Positions 14,104 to 27,226 of a stretch of 64,000 nt of DNA are shown here, one piece after another. The notes beneath the pieces are model-generated. The model made no database searches. It was given only the letters and a program-made list of their open reading frames with translations, and was not told the origin of the DNA. The position numbers were made by a program, and so were the translations under genes. Origin of the DNA: Dirofilaria immitis (lineage: Eukaryota > Nematoda > Chromadorea > Rhabditida > Onchocercidae); NCBI GenBank assembly GCA_024305405.1, contig JAKNDB010000067.1:452001-516000 (forward strand), given 5' to 3'. The first letter of the stretch is position 1, and each line of letters opens with the position of its first letter.

Positions 14104-14728
14104 ATTCATATCATTCTATCTGTTATTATTATCAGCAAATATTCATATCATTCTAATTGTTATTATTATCAGCAAATATTCATATCATTCTATTTGTTAT
14201 TATTATCAGCAAATATTCATATCATTCTATCTGTTATTATTATCAGCAAACATTCATATCATTCTAATTGTTATTATTATCAGCAAATATTCATATCATT
14301 CTATTTGCTATTATTATCAGCAAATTTTCATATCATTCTGATTGTTATTATTATCAGCAAATATTCATATCATTCTATTTGCTATTATTATCAGCAAATA
14401 TTCATATCATTCTAATTGTTATTATTATCAGCAAATATTCATATCATTCTATTTGCTATTATTATCAGCAAATATTCATATCATTCTATTTGCTATTATT
14501 ATCAGCAAATATTCATATCATTCTATTTGCTATTATTATCAGCAAATATTCATATCATTCTAATTGTTATTATTATCAGCAAATATTCATATCATTCTAA
14601 TTGTTATTATTATCAGCAAATATTCATATTATTCTAATTGTTATTATTATCAGTAAATATTCATATCATTCTATCTGTTATTATTATCAGCAAATATTCA
14701 TATCATTCTATTTGTTGTTATTATCAAT
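14104..14728. repeat. 37-base minisatellite, about 17 copies
   Basis: Tandem copies of a unit starting ATTCATATCATTCTAATTGT and ending in TTATTATTATCAGCAAAT, with substitutions at a few positions (CTATTT, CTATCT or CTAATT). Because 37 is not a multiple of 3 and the unit has few stops, several overlapping open frames arise. They are not genes. Confidence 0.95.
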
Positions 14729-14917
14729 AAATAACTTTATCGCATTAATGACGAATATATTAAAACAATAACAAATAGAATGATGATAAATATAGCATAA
14801 TTAATTCGATCTTTCATCCAACTCATACCTTTTTGTTTACCTATCATAATGACATCATAATGACAATAATAATAATAATGTATCCATTCTCTACTTCATA
14901 GTTGCGTTGATTATGTT

Positions 14918-14999
14918 GTTGTTGTTGTTGATGATGATGACGACGATGATGATGATGATAATGATGATGATGATAATGATGATGATGATGATGATGATA

Positions 15000-15032
<33 letters not shown>

Positions 15033-15065
15033 AATGATGATGATGATAATGATGATGATGATGAT
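14918..15065. repeat. GTT then GAT/ATG trinucleotide microsatellite
   Basis: A short GTT run passes into a long GAT/ATG run broken by GATAAT and GATAGAT. A frame through it reads as poly-Met then poly-Asp, which is an artefact of the repeat. Confidence 0.95.
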
Positions 15066-15620
15066 GCATCTAATCGATTGATATTTTATTTATTTCAATT
15101 CGATTGTAATTCAATTATATTCGAATCTATTTGTTTGCATTCTTGAAGGACAATTATTATCTTTCAAACAATTCATCTAAAATTACTATCGATATACAAC
15201 TCTCTTCCTTTAATCTATACCATACAATTAGAGCAATATCATAATTTAATTGGAAAAAGTTAGAATTTATTTTTCATTATCTTTTGACCATATTGATCAT
15301 TTTAAAAGATTTAAATTGATAAGAAATTTTCATGATAAATCAAGCTTATCAATAAACAAAAATAAATTAAAAGGAATAAAATATTACTATATTTTAATAT
15401 ATTAAATTCGCATATTTAAATATCGATAGTGAATTTCAATAATTTTAGAAACATTAGGTTCATTTAAAGACTGATGAACTTAATCAAATCCCAAGGACAT
15501 AAATTTCATCTTCTGCTCAAAATGACCTTTCCAATGCTCTAGATAATTGATTGTCATTCATTATCATTTAGCTTGATCGATTGATATTTGTAAATTTTTG
15601 CAGCGCGTAAAATAAATGTT

Positions 15621-15630
15621 ACTTTTTCAG
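15621..15630 (+). promoter_or_regulatory. probable spliced-leader acceptor of the ced-1-like gene
   Basis: ACTTTTTCAG ends 11 bases before the start codon at 15642. A strong acceptor with no upstream coding exon, this close to an ATG followed by a signal peptide, is typical of nematode trans-splicing. That use is inferred. Confidence 0.5.
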
Positions 15631-15641
15631 TAATCAGGCCA

Positions 15642-18600
15642 ATGTGTTACTTGTTTAAATTATCACTTATTGTTGTAGCAAGTTTTATAAAACTTGCTTG
15701 TTGTGATGAACCGACAGGAGATAATGTTTGTACAGTACCTGTTGAGTAAGTTAAATTTTTATCAATCTTTTTTATCAATTTTTATCAATATTTATAAAAT
15801 TAATGATAAACGATAATTTATAGCCTAGGAAAATCTTTTACTTATTTTATGAGCCTAATTATAGATTAACATGTACAGTATTCTGAGGAAAACAAAACGA
15901 TGAAATTATTGCAAAAAACTAAAAAAAAATTTTAGGAAAGAAGAGTTTCAATTGGAACGATATATGCAGAAGGTACCATATCGTACAACCGTTTGGTGCG
16001 CAGATATTAGCAAAGGTTTCAAATGTGAAGAAGTCAGGTAAATTTATTAAATAAATATCATTTAATTTTAGATTCTTTCATTAGACTTCTTTTTTAAAAA
16101 AAAACTTTATCAAAATATCAAATATGAAAAATAATTTGAATAAAACTTTATTCATTTTATTTTAAACGTTAAATTTCATTTTTAGTCTGATTCCTAAATA
16201 TGCAAAAGATAGTATGAATGATTCCTAAATATGCAAAAGATAGTATGAATGATTCCTAAATATGCAAAAGATAGTATGAATGATTCCTAAATATGCAAAA
16301 GATAGTATGAATGATTCCTAAATATGCAAAAGATAGTATGAATGATTCCTAAATATGCAAAAGATAGTATGAATGATTCCTAAATATGCAAAAGATAGTA
16401 TGAATGATTCCTAAATATGCAAAAGATATTATGAATGATTCCTAAATATGCAAAAGATAGTATGAATGATTCCTAAATATGCAAAGATATTATGAATGAT
16501 TCCTAAATATGCAAAAGATAGTATGAATGATTCCTAAATATGCAAAAGATAGTATGAATGATTCCTAAATATGCAAAAGATAGTATGAATGATTCCTAAA
16601 TATCCAAGAATAGTATGAAAATCAATATTATAAAATCTATGATTACAAATTGATAGATTAGGTTAAAATTTAAAGATAAGTTAAAAATTCTGAAAGTTTA
16701 AACATTTTTTGATATGATTTTTCTCTTAGCTTCAAATGATTGAAAAATACTTGAAATGATGAAAATTTTTTTCTAACTAATCAGATATGGTGATAAGATA
16801 TCATATCGGAATGTACCAAAAATTGTAACAGTATATGTAAAACAATGTTGTGATGGCTATACGAAAATTGGCAATAATACTTGCATTCGTAAGTTTAATA
16901 TCTATTCTCTTCAACAATTCATAGAAATTAAATGAATATAGAAAAGATAACAAAATGATAAGATTTAATAATCATGATTAAATAAATAAGCTGATTATAA
17001 ACTTAATTAATTTGGAAAATTTGTAGTTAAATTGAAGATAATGATTAATAGAATATAAATCATCATTTACTTGTTATAAAATTATAAAAGAAAAAAAATT
17101 ATTTATCATTATTGTTCTAGCATACATATTATATAGTATATAATGAAATGTAAATGTACAAGTTATTTAATTGTAATATGATAACAATGATAAGAAATAT
17201 TTTGATAAAATTAATATAATTATAAACATTTACATAAATTATTTAAATAGAATACAAATTTTATTAAAATATTTCAGCCATATGTAATCCACCATGTTTA
17301 AATGGTATTTGTATAGCACCAAATAATTGCACATGTGATTCTGGTTATGGTGGTCCTTCATGCTCGATAAGTTCATCTTTATGGAATATTTTATTTATAA
17401 GAAATATATAATTGATTAATTGATTGATTGATTGCATATTGATAAGTTTATATTTATGTTACAGCTTGTCCATCAGGATTTTGGGGTCCATCATGTACCT
17501 TAAAATGTGATTGCGAACGCGGAGCTTCATGTGAACCTGTTACTGGTACTTGTCATTGTCCTCATGGTATTTGTTATGTTATTATTTTCTTTGATAAAAA
17601 TTATTGAAATATTGAAATGATAAAATCAATAATAAGCTAAATTGATGCATGATATCATCAAAGAAGAAAATTTACATTTGATCTTTACAGGATATCATGG
17701 TAAACATTGTGAAGAAGTATGTAGCAATGAATATTGGGGTCCAGATTGTATATTTCGATGTTTATGCCAAAATAATGGTATCTGTAATCCATTTAATGGT
17801 TCATGCAAATGTAGTCCTGGCTTTTCTGGTCCATTATGTCTTAAGGAATGTGATGAAGTAAGAATTATTCAATAAAATATTTGATTAAAATTAATTATAA
17901 ATAATTTATTCTTAAGTTATTTATAAGAATTAAAATTTAAGGGAAAACATGGCCCTGATTGTATATATGATTGTAAATGTCAAAATGGTGCATATTGTAA
18001 TAAGAAAGATGGGAGTTGTTTATGTTCTGCTGGATTTTCCGTTAGTTTATTTATATTAAACTTTTTTTTCTTGGCTCATTTAAGATGAAAACTTTAAATG
18101 AGCCAAAAATTTAAATTGAAACTTTTCTGATAATTTAATTCATTACTTATAATCGTTACATATATAATTTCATTTAATTCATTACTTATAATCGTTACAT
18201 ATATAATTTCATTTAATTCATTACTTATAATCGTTACATATATAATTTCATTTAATTCATTACTTATAATCGTTACATATATAATTTCATTTAATTCATT
18301 ACTTATAATCGTTACATATATAATTTCATTTAATTCATTACTTATAATCGTTACATATATAATTTCATTTAATTCATTACTTATAATCGTTACATATATA
18401 ATTTCATTTAATTCATTACTTATAATCGTTACATATATAATTTCATTTAATTCATTATTTTATTTATTTATTTAATTCTAAAGTATTTTCATAATTTAGC
18501 GATATCTTATAATTATTATAATTATAAATAAAATTATTGATCGATAAAATTATTGATTGATTTTAGAATTAGAATAAAATAATATTTTTAAGGAAATTTT

Positions 18601-21151
18601 AAATTAAAATTTAGGGCCGATTTTGTGAAAATAAATGTCAGAAAGGATTTTATGGTATAAATTGTGCATCGAATTGTTTTTGCTATAATGAAAATGAATG
18701 TGATCCAATAACTGGAAATTGTTATTGTATTGGTTTTACCGGTAAACATTGTGAAGAACCATGTAAACATGGTACCTATGGAAAAGATGTATGTATCTTA
18801 TATTTATATGGTATAATTAAATAGCATTTAATTTCATCCAAATATCAAACTTTCATTTCTTCTCTTCTATCCTTCTTATTTTTTTGGCTTAATAAGTGAA
18901 TGATAAAAATGACAAATTAATAATACTTCTTCCAAAAATTAATTAATTCAAATTGTTCATATATATATATGTATATATATATATATATGCTTAATTTAAT
19001 GCAAATATCGCATATAATTAATATCAAATTAATTTCCTAAAATTAATTAATTAGCAAACTTTTAATCAATATATCAGTATATCAATATATCAGTATATCA
19101 ATATATCAATATATCAATATATCAATTATCAATTATTATTACTATTATTATTTTGTTTTGTTTTTTTTTTATTGTGCACAAAAATGCAATTGTGTAAATG
19201 AAGCATATTGTCATCCGATTAATGGAACATGCATTTGTTTAGAAGGATTTCAAGGAGAAAAATGTGATCAAAAAGTATTAATTTTAAATTATTATTTAAG
19301 TCTTTTGATAAGTTTAATTTAAAATTAAATTTATTTATTCTCATATTTATAAGAATTGAAATACTAATTGTTTTATATTTTAATTCTAATCAATAATTTG
19401 GCTATTTCTCTTTTTTTTGATTAAATTTTGTAATTTTAGTTTGTCCATTTAATCGTTTTGGGCCAAATTGTGAGAATGAATGTGCTTGCAATCCAACGAA
19501 TACTAAATTGTATGTTTTCAACGATTAAAATTATTTTTCAACTTCTTTCTTTTGTATTTGATTTCTTTTGTATTTGATTCCTTTTTCAATTTAATTTCAA
19601 TTTTAGATGTCATCCTACTATTGGTTCCTGTAGTTGTCGTGCAGGTTATACGGGAGCAGGTTGTAATTCTTTATGTTCAACATCATATTATGGTGAAAAT
19701 TGTGAAAAAAATGTGAATGTAATCTGAATACCGGTTCACGATGTGATCCGATTACTGGACAATGCATTTGTGCTGCTGGATATCAGGGAATTCGGTAAAA
19801 TATGATAATTCATTTATAATTCTCATTTACATTTCTGATTCTGAGATTTAATTGAATTTATTTTTGTTAACAATTATTAAGTTATTATATTCAAATATTT
19901 GATAAGTAAAATTGATTTAATTTTGCAATATTCAGTGAAAAATTTAAATCTTTTCAAGATTCTTTTTTAGTTGTGATGAAAAATGTCCTGAAGGTTTATT
20001 CGGTATGAATTGTGAATCGAAATGTAATTGCAAAAATGGTGCTTCATGCGATCATCGTTTTGGTGCATGTAATTGTACCGCTGGTATGTTGTTATTTTTT
20101 GCTTTACAACTTTTACTGCTATCAGATTAAAATCACAATGATAAAGTTGCAATATAGTAGACATGCAATGATAAAATATAAAGTAATGATAATTTTAGAA
20201 TATAGTAATAAAATAATTTTAGGTTGGCGAGGACCACAATGTGATCTATTTTGTTGGGGTGGTCATGGTGGTACAAAATGTCAAGAATGCAATTGTCAAA
20301 ATAATGCTGGTTGCGATCCGTTAACAGGAAAATGTATTTGTACGGTTGGATGGACTGGGAAAAATTGTGAAATACCATGTAGTAAAGTAAAAATTGTTCC
20401 TTAATTTATCACTATTTATTTAATAAATTTATGAAAGAAATAATAATTATTATCAATTTCTTGATGATCAATATTCGATTATATATGATTAATATTGATA
20501 AGAAATTCAGCTATATATTCATTACATTATCATATCATTCTAATAAATATATATGGATTGGCATTTTTGAATTATTAATCTCGACTTTAGGGTTTTTATG
20601 GAATTAATTGTTCGCAAGAATGTCAATGTCGAAACAGTGCTACATGTGATCCAATAAATGGTGAATGCAATTGTATAGATGGATGGATTGGTTGGTTTGA
20701 AATTTAAATTTCAATTATGCAAATTTAAGTCTCATTTTAAAATTGATAGATGCAACGTTAAAAGTTTAATTCTTTTTTTTTAAACCAATTTTTAGACATT
20801 CATAAAAAAATAAATGCTCTTTTTTTTTAGGATCAGATTGCTCAGTATTATGCCCTTCGGGTGAGAAAAAGATTGTTTAAGTTCATGCCCATGTATTCAT
20901 GGAATTTGTGTAGGAGGTTTCGAGAAATGTGATTGTAAATCAGGATATACTGGTCCTATTTGTGACAAACGTAAGTCTGCCTTATTATTCTTATTTTCAT
21001 AGAAAAGTTATAATAAATGTAATATATATCAAAGATTTTTAGAATTTTATAAGAAATTTTAAAATTTTTTGTTTTTCTCTACAATTTAAGGCAATTATTA
21101 GGAGAAGCTATTAAGAAAAGTTTCATCGAGAAGTTAATTATTATAACATCT

Positions 21152-21184
<33 letters not shown>

Positions 21185-23190
21185 GAAATCTGATAGGATA
21201 TTTAAGCCATAAGAATTGATCTTTAACTTTACCTGATTTATTTGATAATTTAATCTTATCTTTCATTTATCAGTGAAAAATAGTAAGTGAAATTTTCATT
21301 TAACTTCTTATCAGTGTAATATTTGTGAAATTTTAATCATCTACTTCTGATATATTTTTATTTTCAATAATCAATAATTTGGTCAATTTTTTTAAAGAAT
21401 GTCCTTTTGGTACATATGGCAAGAAATGTTTACAAAAGTGCAATACCTGTAAACGTGGTTGTGATCCACGTACTGGTGCATGTTTACAATGTCCAGCTGG
21501 TCGAAGTGGTATACTTTGTGAGCAAAGTTGTCCATTTAAAATGTGGGGTGAAAAATGTATGAATCATTGTGATTGTGCGAAAACAGGAGAATGTAATAGT
21601 ATTGATGGTAGTTGCCAATGTTATAATGGTTTTGCTGGTGAAAGATGTCATCGAGGTATATAAGATTATTTTCATTATCCTCATCTCTCTCTCTCTCTCT
21701 CTCATTTAAATCGCAAACTATAAAAGATTAATTTTCACCTAAATTATTTGATATTAAATGAATCGATCAATTCTGATAAAAAATTTTATTAAAATGAAAA
21801 TGAAACTTTTCCTTAGCTTAGATAATAAAAGAATTGTCTTAGAATTTCGAGAAATTTATATTCTCGAATGGCTATTAGATTTTTTTGTTTGTATGAGATA
21901 AGTATTATTTTATAAATATGTTGTAGAATGCCCTGAAGGTAGATGGGGTATGAATTGCTCTCAAACATGCAATCAGTGCAAGAATAATGGTAAATGCGAT
22001 CCAGTAGACGGTGAATGTCGTTGTCCGGCTGGTTATATGGGAGAAAATTGCGAATTAAGTTAGTTTATTATTTTTCCTTATGTTTAAGTCTATAGTATCA
22101 TATCTATTTTTTAAAAAAATACTATTCTTGAAATGATAAGGATTTCTTTTCTTTTTCAATTTTTTATCATCTCGAGATTAAAATGATACTCTGAAATTGT
22201 ACTATCTCACACTTAATATATTTATTTGATAAATTCAAATTCATGTAATGTTATTTATATATGCATTGTATGTTTATTCGAGATATTTTGAATATTATTT
22301 AAAAGCATAAAATATATTTAAATTTATCATATCATTATATTATAAGTTTGTGGAATGGATCGATGGGGTATGGATTGCATGAATGAATGCAAATGTGCAA
22401 GTGATCGCAAATTATGCAATCCAGTTACTGGTATTTGTCATTGTGCTCATGGTAATTTATTTAAATCATTGAAAAGAAAAAAATTATTCGAATCATTTCA
22501 AATTTTCATTTGCATAATAAATGGATAGCATAAAAAGCATCGTATTTTTTCAGGTCTTATGGGTGATCTTTGTGATAAATATTGTCCTGACGGTTCATGG
22601 GGACCAGATTGTGCTTTTCGATGTTCCTGTGAAATGAAAAATTCGAAATGTCAAGCAATAACCGGTGATTGTGTTTGTCATCCGGGATTCACCGGACCGC
22701 ATTGTGATCAGGGTAAATTTTGAAAACTTTTCACTGTGTCTCTTTTTTATTCAATCAAGTAAATATCTTATCATTATATAAATATTTATAAGCATACATC
22801 AATTTTAAGCGTTTAAATTGCAAAAAAAAGTATTTAATGATTAATCGTTTTCCTTTTTTTTAATAGTTGTCTTCTGCAGCCTGTCCTGAAGGTTTTGGGG
22901 TGAACAGTGTGCGAATGTTTGCAATTGCGGTGATGGCGATATTTGTGATCCAGCAATTGGTTGTTGTAAACAAAATGATACATTTTGCGGTCCTACAAGT
23001 ATGAATCTTTTTTATTCTCTTTAATAGAGCCATATTAAAAATATAAAGGGAAATGTTTTTAAACTTTTTTCTCTAAATGTATTTATAGAATGGCAATTTC
23101 TGCGCTTAAAATTTGCATATCTTAGAGTTGTTATAATGAGCCATAAAATGTTCAAATGTTAAATTTGATATGTTTATGGCCTAGCTATCA

Positions 23191-23276
<86 letters not shown>

Positions 23277-24597
23277 ATATTATTTAAGTATTACTTATTA
23301 TTATTATTAGTGAAAATTAAGAACTGAAGTATCATGCATCAGGAAAGAACAGTGTAATGTCAACAGTCGTATCAATTGTTAGTATTATGATTGTGATAAC
23401 TATCTCTCTCTCAATTCTTGTTATTCATTATCGACGAAAATATATGAAAGAACGTGATCCTACTGTTCCCACTATCACGTAAGTTGGCCATTTCATTAAC
23501 TATTATTACTATCAATTAAAAAATTAAAAATATTGAAATAATCTGAAAAGTAATATCATGTATACGTTATATATATATATTAAGTTAAATATATATATAT
23601 ATATTAAGTTATCAGGAAATTTGACGCTTTCCAGCTATCTTCTTTCACATTGTCTCTTCTTCTCATTTTCTCTTCTCATTCTAGATTTTTTTATTCACCG
23701 AATTAGTATTTTACGTTTACTTTAAATGTATTGATTAACACCTACGTTTATTCACTTTATTTACGTGAAAGTTATATCTGAAATAGGTGGCTTATTTAAT
23801 CATTTTGCTAAGATAACTTTGATGTAATTGAAATAATTGCATATAAACATTCAACGTTTCGATACAATTTAATAATATTATTTATCGAATTTATTAAAAA
23901 TACAATAACAAAGTATTGATTTGATAATTTTAGTTATATTCCAACAATGGAAAATAATAATGAATGTATTTTAACAAGGAATGAGTTTAATAATCCACTT
24001 TATCAACGAACAATCGGATCTACAGTAAATGATCAATTTACAATGAAAGATAGTAAATTAGAATATCAGATGAATAATGAACGATCCGATAAACTTCAAA
24101 GTATGATATTTGTTGAATTTATTTGATTAATTCAATAATATTTATTAATCTCACTTGATTAGATTGATTAATGATTGAATGTTAATAGCAATTTGTAATT
24201 TTACACAGCCATCAGTTTTATTGAAATTTTACTTTCTATTAGATAATCTCTAACTTTTTATTGCTTATTTTGCATAAAATATTTATTTTTTTTTTTATAT
24301 TCAGATGGCTGTGTAAAATTCGATGATATATATGCTGAAATTGAATCATCACTTGGTAGTGGTAAATTGCAAACTTATATGAATAGTGATAAACCTGGGA
24401 ATTCTAGAAATCGTTAGTGTTAGTATCTAAAATTATCCTTTTGCTATATTCCTCTCTGAATGTACTCTTTTTATTTGAATTCAATTCTATTTAAAAATTA
24501 TGTTTTAAGTTTAATTTTAATACCTGATTCATCCCTTTTTTTTATTTCAGGTACTTATGATTATGAAATACCGAATAATACGACAAAAAAGAAATAA
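15642..24597 (+). CDS. ced-1: CED-1/MEGF10-type engulfment receptor (EMI, EGF array, TM)
   Basis: Exons: 15642-15745, 15936-16037, 16785-16888, 17278-17370, 17465-17566, 17691-17857, 17942-18040, 18615-18788, 19173-19274, 19440-19509, 19607-19794, 19971-20083, 20223-20386, 20591-20690, 20831-20970, 21398-21655, 21927-22058, 22347-22451, 22554-22712, 22880-22998, 23343-23478, 23934-24100, 24305-24412, 24551-24597; about 1018 residues (C. elegans CED-1 is about 1100). In order: signal peptide ([17 protein letters not shown]), EMI domain (residues about 30-105, with TTVWC and VKQCCDGY), roughly 18 EGF-like repeats, a membrane segment near residues 874-895, then RRKY and a tail with NNPLY (an NPxY site for a CED-6/GULP PTB domain), YAEI and YDYEI. 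Known role of the family: binding dying cells and starting engulfment at the plasma membrane. One base seems missing at 19270-19274, 19705-19711, 20859-20864 and 22893-22896, and exon 9 follows AT (19171-19172) instead of AG. Confidence 0.92.
16187..16615. repeat. 31-base minisatellite in intron 2 of the ced-1-like gene
   Basis: About 14 nearly identical copies of a unit starting GATTCCTAAATATGCAAAAG. Two copies have ATATT for ATAGT and one lacks an A. Such low divergence points to recent expansion. Confidence 0.95.
18071..18106. repeat. small inverted repeat in intron 7
   Basis: TTGGCTCATTTA (18071-18082) is followed after a short loop by its reverse complement, ending at 18106. It lies 31 bases after the donor of exon 7, where a hairpin could affect splice-site access. 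That role is speculative. Confidence 0.7.
18133..18458. repeat. 39-base minisatellite in intron 7
   Basis: Eight to nine almost perfect copies of a 39-base unit starting ATTCATTACTTATAATCGTT. It sits directly after the small inverted repeat. Confidence 0.95.
19068..19126. repeat. ATATCAGT/ATATCAAT short tandem repeat in intron 8
   Basis: Runs of ATATATCAGTATATCA-like units just before the odd, non-AG acceptor of exon 9. A (TA)n tract at 18959-18987 precedes it. Repeats and a T run this close make a local assembly error plausible. Confidence 0.8.
23192..23273. repeat. (TA)n microsatellite in intron 20
   Basis: About 40 TA dinucleotides without interruption. It lies between the last EGF exon and the membrane-segment exon of the ced-1-like gene. 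Confidence 0.97.
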
Positions 24598-25138
24598 GTG
24601 TTGAGTGGGAAATGTTGAATTTGAATATTATTTCAACATTTTTATCGATTATTATTTTTATTTCACAGTCAATTTATTTGCTCATTTTTACTTAGTCTTT
24701 ATTATTGTTTAATTTTATTGATTTATTTATTATACAATTATAAATATCAGGCGATTTTTTTAAGAAAAATTAAAAAAAAAATTTTATTATTTTATTTTTT
24801 AACAATCAATTTTGCTATTTTCTTTATATACGCTGCTGAATTTTCAAATTTTTTTTTCTTAAACCCAATTGTCAAGGTTCTTCTTTTTCTGTTTGATTGA
24901 TTATTTAGCAATATATTCAAATAATTTCAATTTTTATTCTTTGATATCTTTAACAAGATGAACTTAACTAATCATCGTTATACTGCTTAATATGAATGTT
25001 TGTTAGTATATATATCATAGTTACTAAAATAATAATAGATTAGTATTGAAATTAATTAGAACATTAGCAATTAAAAATTATAAAATTTAATTTTAAATCC
25101 AATTGAATCAAAGGAAATAGAAAGAAAAGATACCTTCA

Positions 25139-25167
25139 TTCATTCATTCATTCATTCATTCATTCAT
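25139..25167. repeat. (ATTC)n microsatellite
   Basis: Seven consecutive ATTC/CATT units, then TATTTATTTG-type degenerate copies. Confidence 0.9.
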
Positions 25168-25667
25168 ATTTATTTATTTGTTTATTTGTTTATTATTTAT
25201 TATTACGCTTATTTTTTAATTCTTTTAAAGAAATTCTTAAAAATAAAATTTATTATATTTTTCATTATTTTATCGAAATTTTTAGATTAAATTAAATTTC
25301 ATAATTATATCAATATGCTATCAATGATAAATAATTTAATCAATTTGATTAAAAAAAAACGATTTAAGCAATTTAACAAATTATAATTGTAACAATCAAT
25401 AACGAACTATATTAATGAAATCATTTCTATCTTCTATGATCAATGATAATAATTATTTCATTATTATTTTTTTCTTATATTAAAATGATTGTTCCTTATC
25501 AATTTTTACCCTTCATATCAACAACAAACTATAAATGTTTCTAAATAAAATGATTTATCATTGATAGTATGTTTAGTGATCTTAGATCAATATTCGTCAG
25601 ATAGATTAAAGTTTCAATCATTTTCAATACCACATATATATTATGATTTAGAGCAAATATATATATA

Positions 25668-25822
25668 TATATACCACACTATGATCAAGATAATCTTCTA
25701 AGATTAAAATATATAATTAATAATATGCTGTTCTTGTTTTATTATATATACCACACTATGATCAAGATAATCTTCTAAGATTAAAATATATAATTAATAA
25801 TATGCTATTCTTGTTTTATTAT
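25668..25822. repeat. 77-base direct duplication
   Basis: Two adjacent copies of a 77-base segment starting at ATATACCACACTATGATCAA. They differ by one base in the part compared (CTGTTC versus CTATTC), indicating a recent duplication. Confidence 0.9.
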
Positions 25823-27035
25823 CTTTTACTTCAATTAAAGCTATAACTTTAACATTGAATATTCTTCAGAAATTTAAACTTGATCTTTATATATATATAT
25901 ATATATATATATCACCGAGTAAAGTTTCATCTGTTTGATTATCAACAACAAAAATCATATCATTAATTGCATATAATAACCGATAATTAGCAATTTAACG
26001 AGCAACGAGCCTTATCATTAAATAAACTTTTTTTCATGAGCATATTTTAACATAGTCAAGTGAGTGATATCATAATAACATATCTGAATTATTTTTGAGA
26101 ATTATGGCATTATAATATAAAAAATTTATAATAATTATCAACAAATAAACTTTGACCCCATAAAAATGATAATAGATTAAGATGGTAATGCTTAAATGCA
26201 ATCTTCGATATAACTCTTGATATTCTATCGTAAACATAAATGAAATTAATAGAAATCGGTTCAATAATTTTTATGTTCAATATAAAAAGTTATAATAGTA
26301 AAATTATCATTAATTTGAATAAATGATATAAATCATTGCTAAACTGATAATTTGCTAAAAATAAAACTTTATCAAATACATCCAACGTATCATGAGCATA
26401 TGTGATAAAGGAAAAATAAATAACGTCAAGTAAAATTACTTGCAATAAGATATGAAAATATGATTTAATTTTTTTTGAATCCAAATATTATATATTATAA
26501 TAGTTTATTTGTGAAACTAGTTGAACCTGTAATCTTATCATTTATCGATAATTTAATGAAATATGCAACTTTACAAAAAAAGTGATCAGTAATCTTCTAA
26601 TCTAATTTAAATATGTTAATTTTTATATTTGTTAAAAAATGACGACAATATTATTTCGTATTTTTTTTTATTCATTTTTAGCAAACAAAGTTCTTAGAAA
26701 CAAAAAAATTAGATTCAAATAATCGAAATTATTAAATTGTTAAATAATAAACTTTCTTGACAAACTTTAAAAGCAATGCTCAGTTGTCAAAATAAATTAT
26801 TCAACTGATATGATTAAATTTCCATAGATTAAATCATATGAAAATTACGTGGTGAATTCCGAAAAAAAAACAAACAGAACTTAAAATGGAACTTAATTGA
26901 TTATTTTAATCGAAAAAATTTGATATTAACTGATACGATAAGAATTTAGTAAAATTGATTATTCAAAAATGAAATTAAATGATAAACGAATAAATGAAAA
27001 AACTAATTTCAAAACTTTCTCATTCAACTTTTTAA

Positions 27036-27226
27036 GCAAATTATTTATTGGAATAATCTCGAAGGAATTCTTTCAAGCTATTGAATACTAATAATAAAAC
27101 AAATTATTTATTGGAATAGTCTCGAAGCAATTCTTCCAAGCTATTGAATACTAATAATAAAACAAATTATTTATTGGAATAGTCTCGAAGCAATTCTTCC
27201 AAGCTATTGAATACTAATTATAAAAC
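27036..27226. repeat. 63-base tandem repeat, 3 copies
   Basis: Three copies starting near AAATTATTTATTGGAATA. The first differs from the other two at a handful of sites. Confidence 0.9.

Larger units (their letters stand above)
10483..15641. other. intergenic region ctn-1 to ced-1-like gene
   Basis: About 5.2 kb of AT-rich DNA. It holds a perfect hairpin (13816-13856), a 37-base minisatellite (14104-14728) and a GAT/ATG microsatellite (about 14918-15065). The 69-codon frame at 12001-12210 starts MEEKFIEVGGSFLAKG behind an acceptor-like site, but I recognise no family and its second half repeats YISF. No RNA gene was recognised. Confidence 0.6.

Noticed and set aside
14090..14637. Overlapping frames of 73-110 codons rich in Ile/Ser/Tyr
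   Set aside because: They come from the 37-base minisatellite read in different registers.
14907..15146. Frame encoding poly-Met and poly-Asp
   Set aside because: A GAT/ATG microsatellite.
14104..16615. CRISPR-like array
   Set aside because: The repeats are head-to-tail without unique spacers, and the genome is eukaryotic.
15642..24597. Pseudogene status for the ced-1-like gene because of frameshifts
   Set aside because: The reading frame, splice sites and cysteine pattern are otherwise intact, and the same kind of base loss appears in ero-1 and ctn-1.
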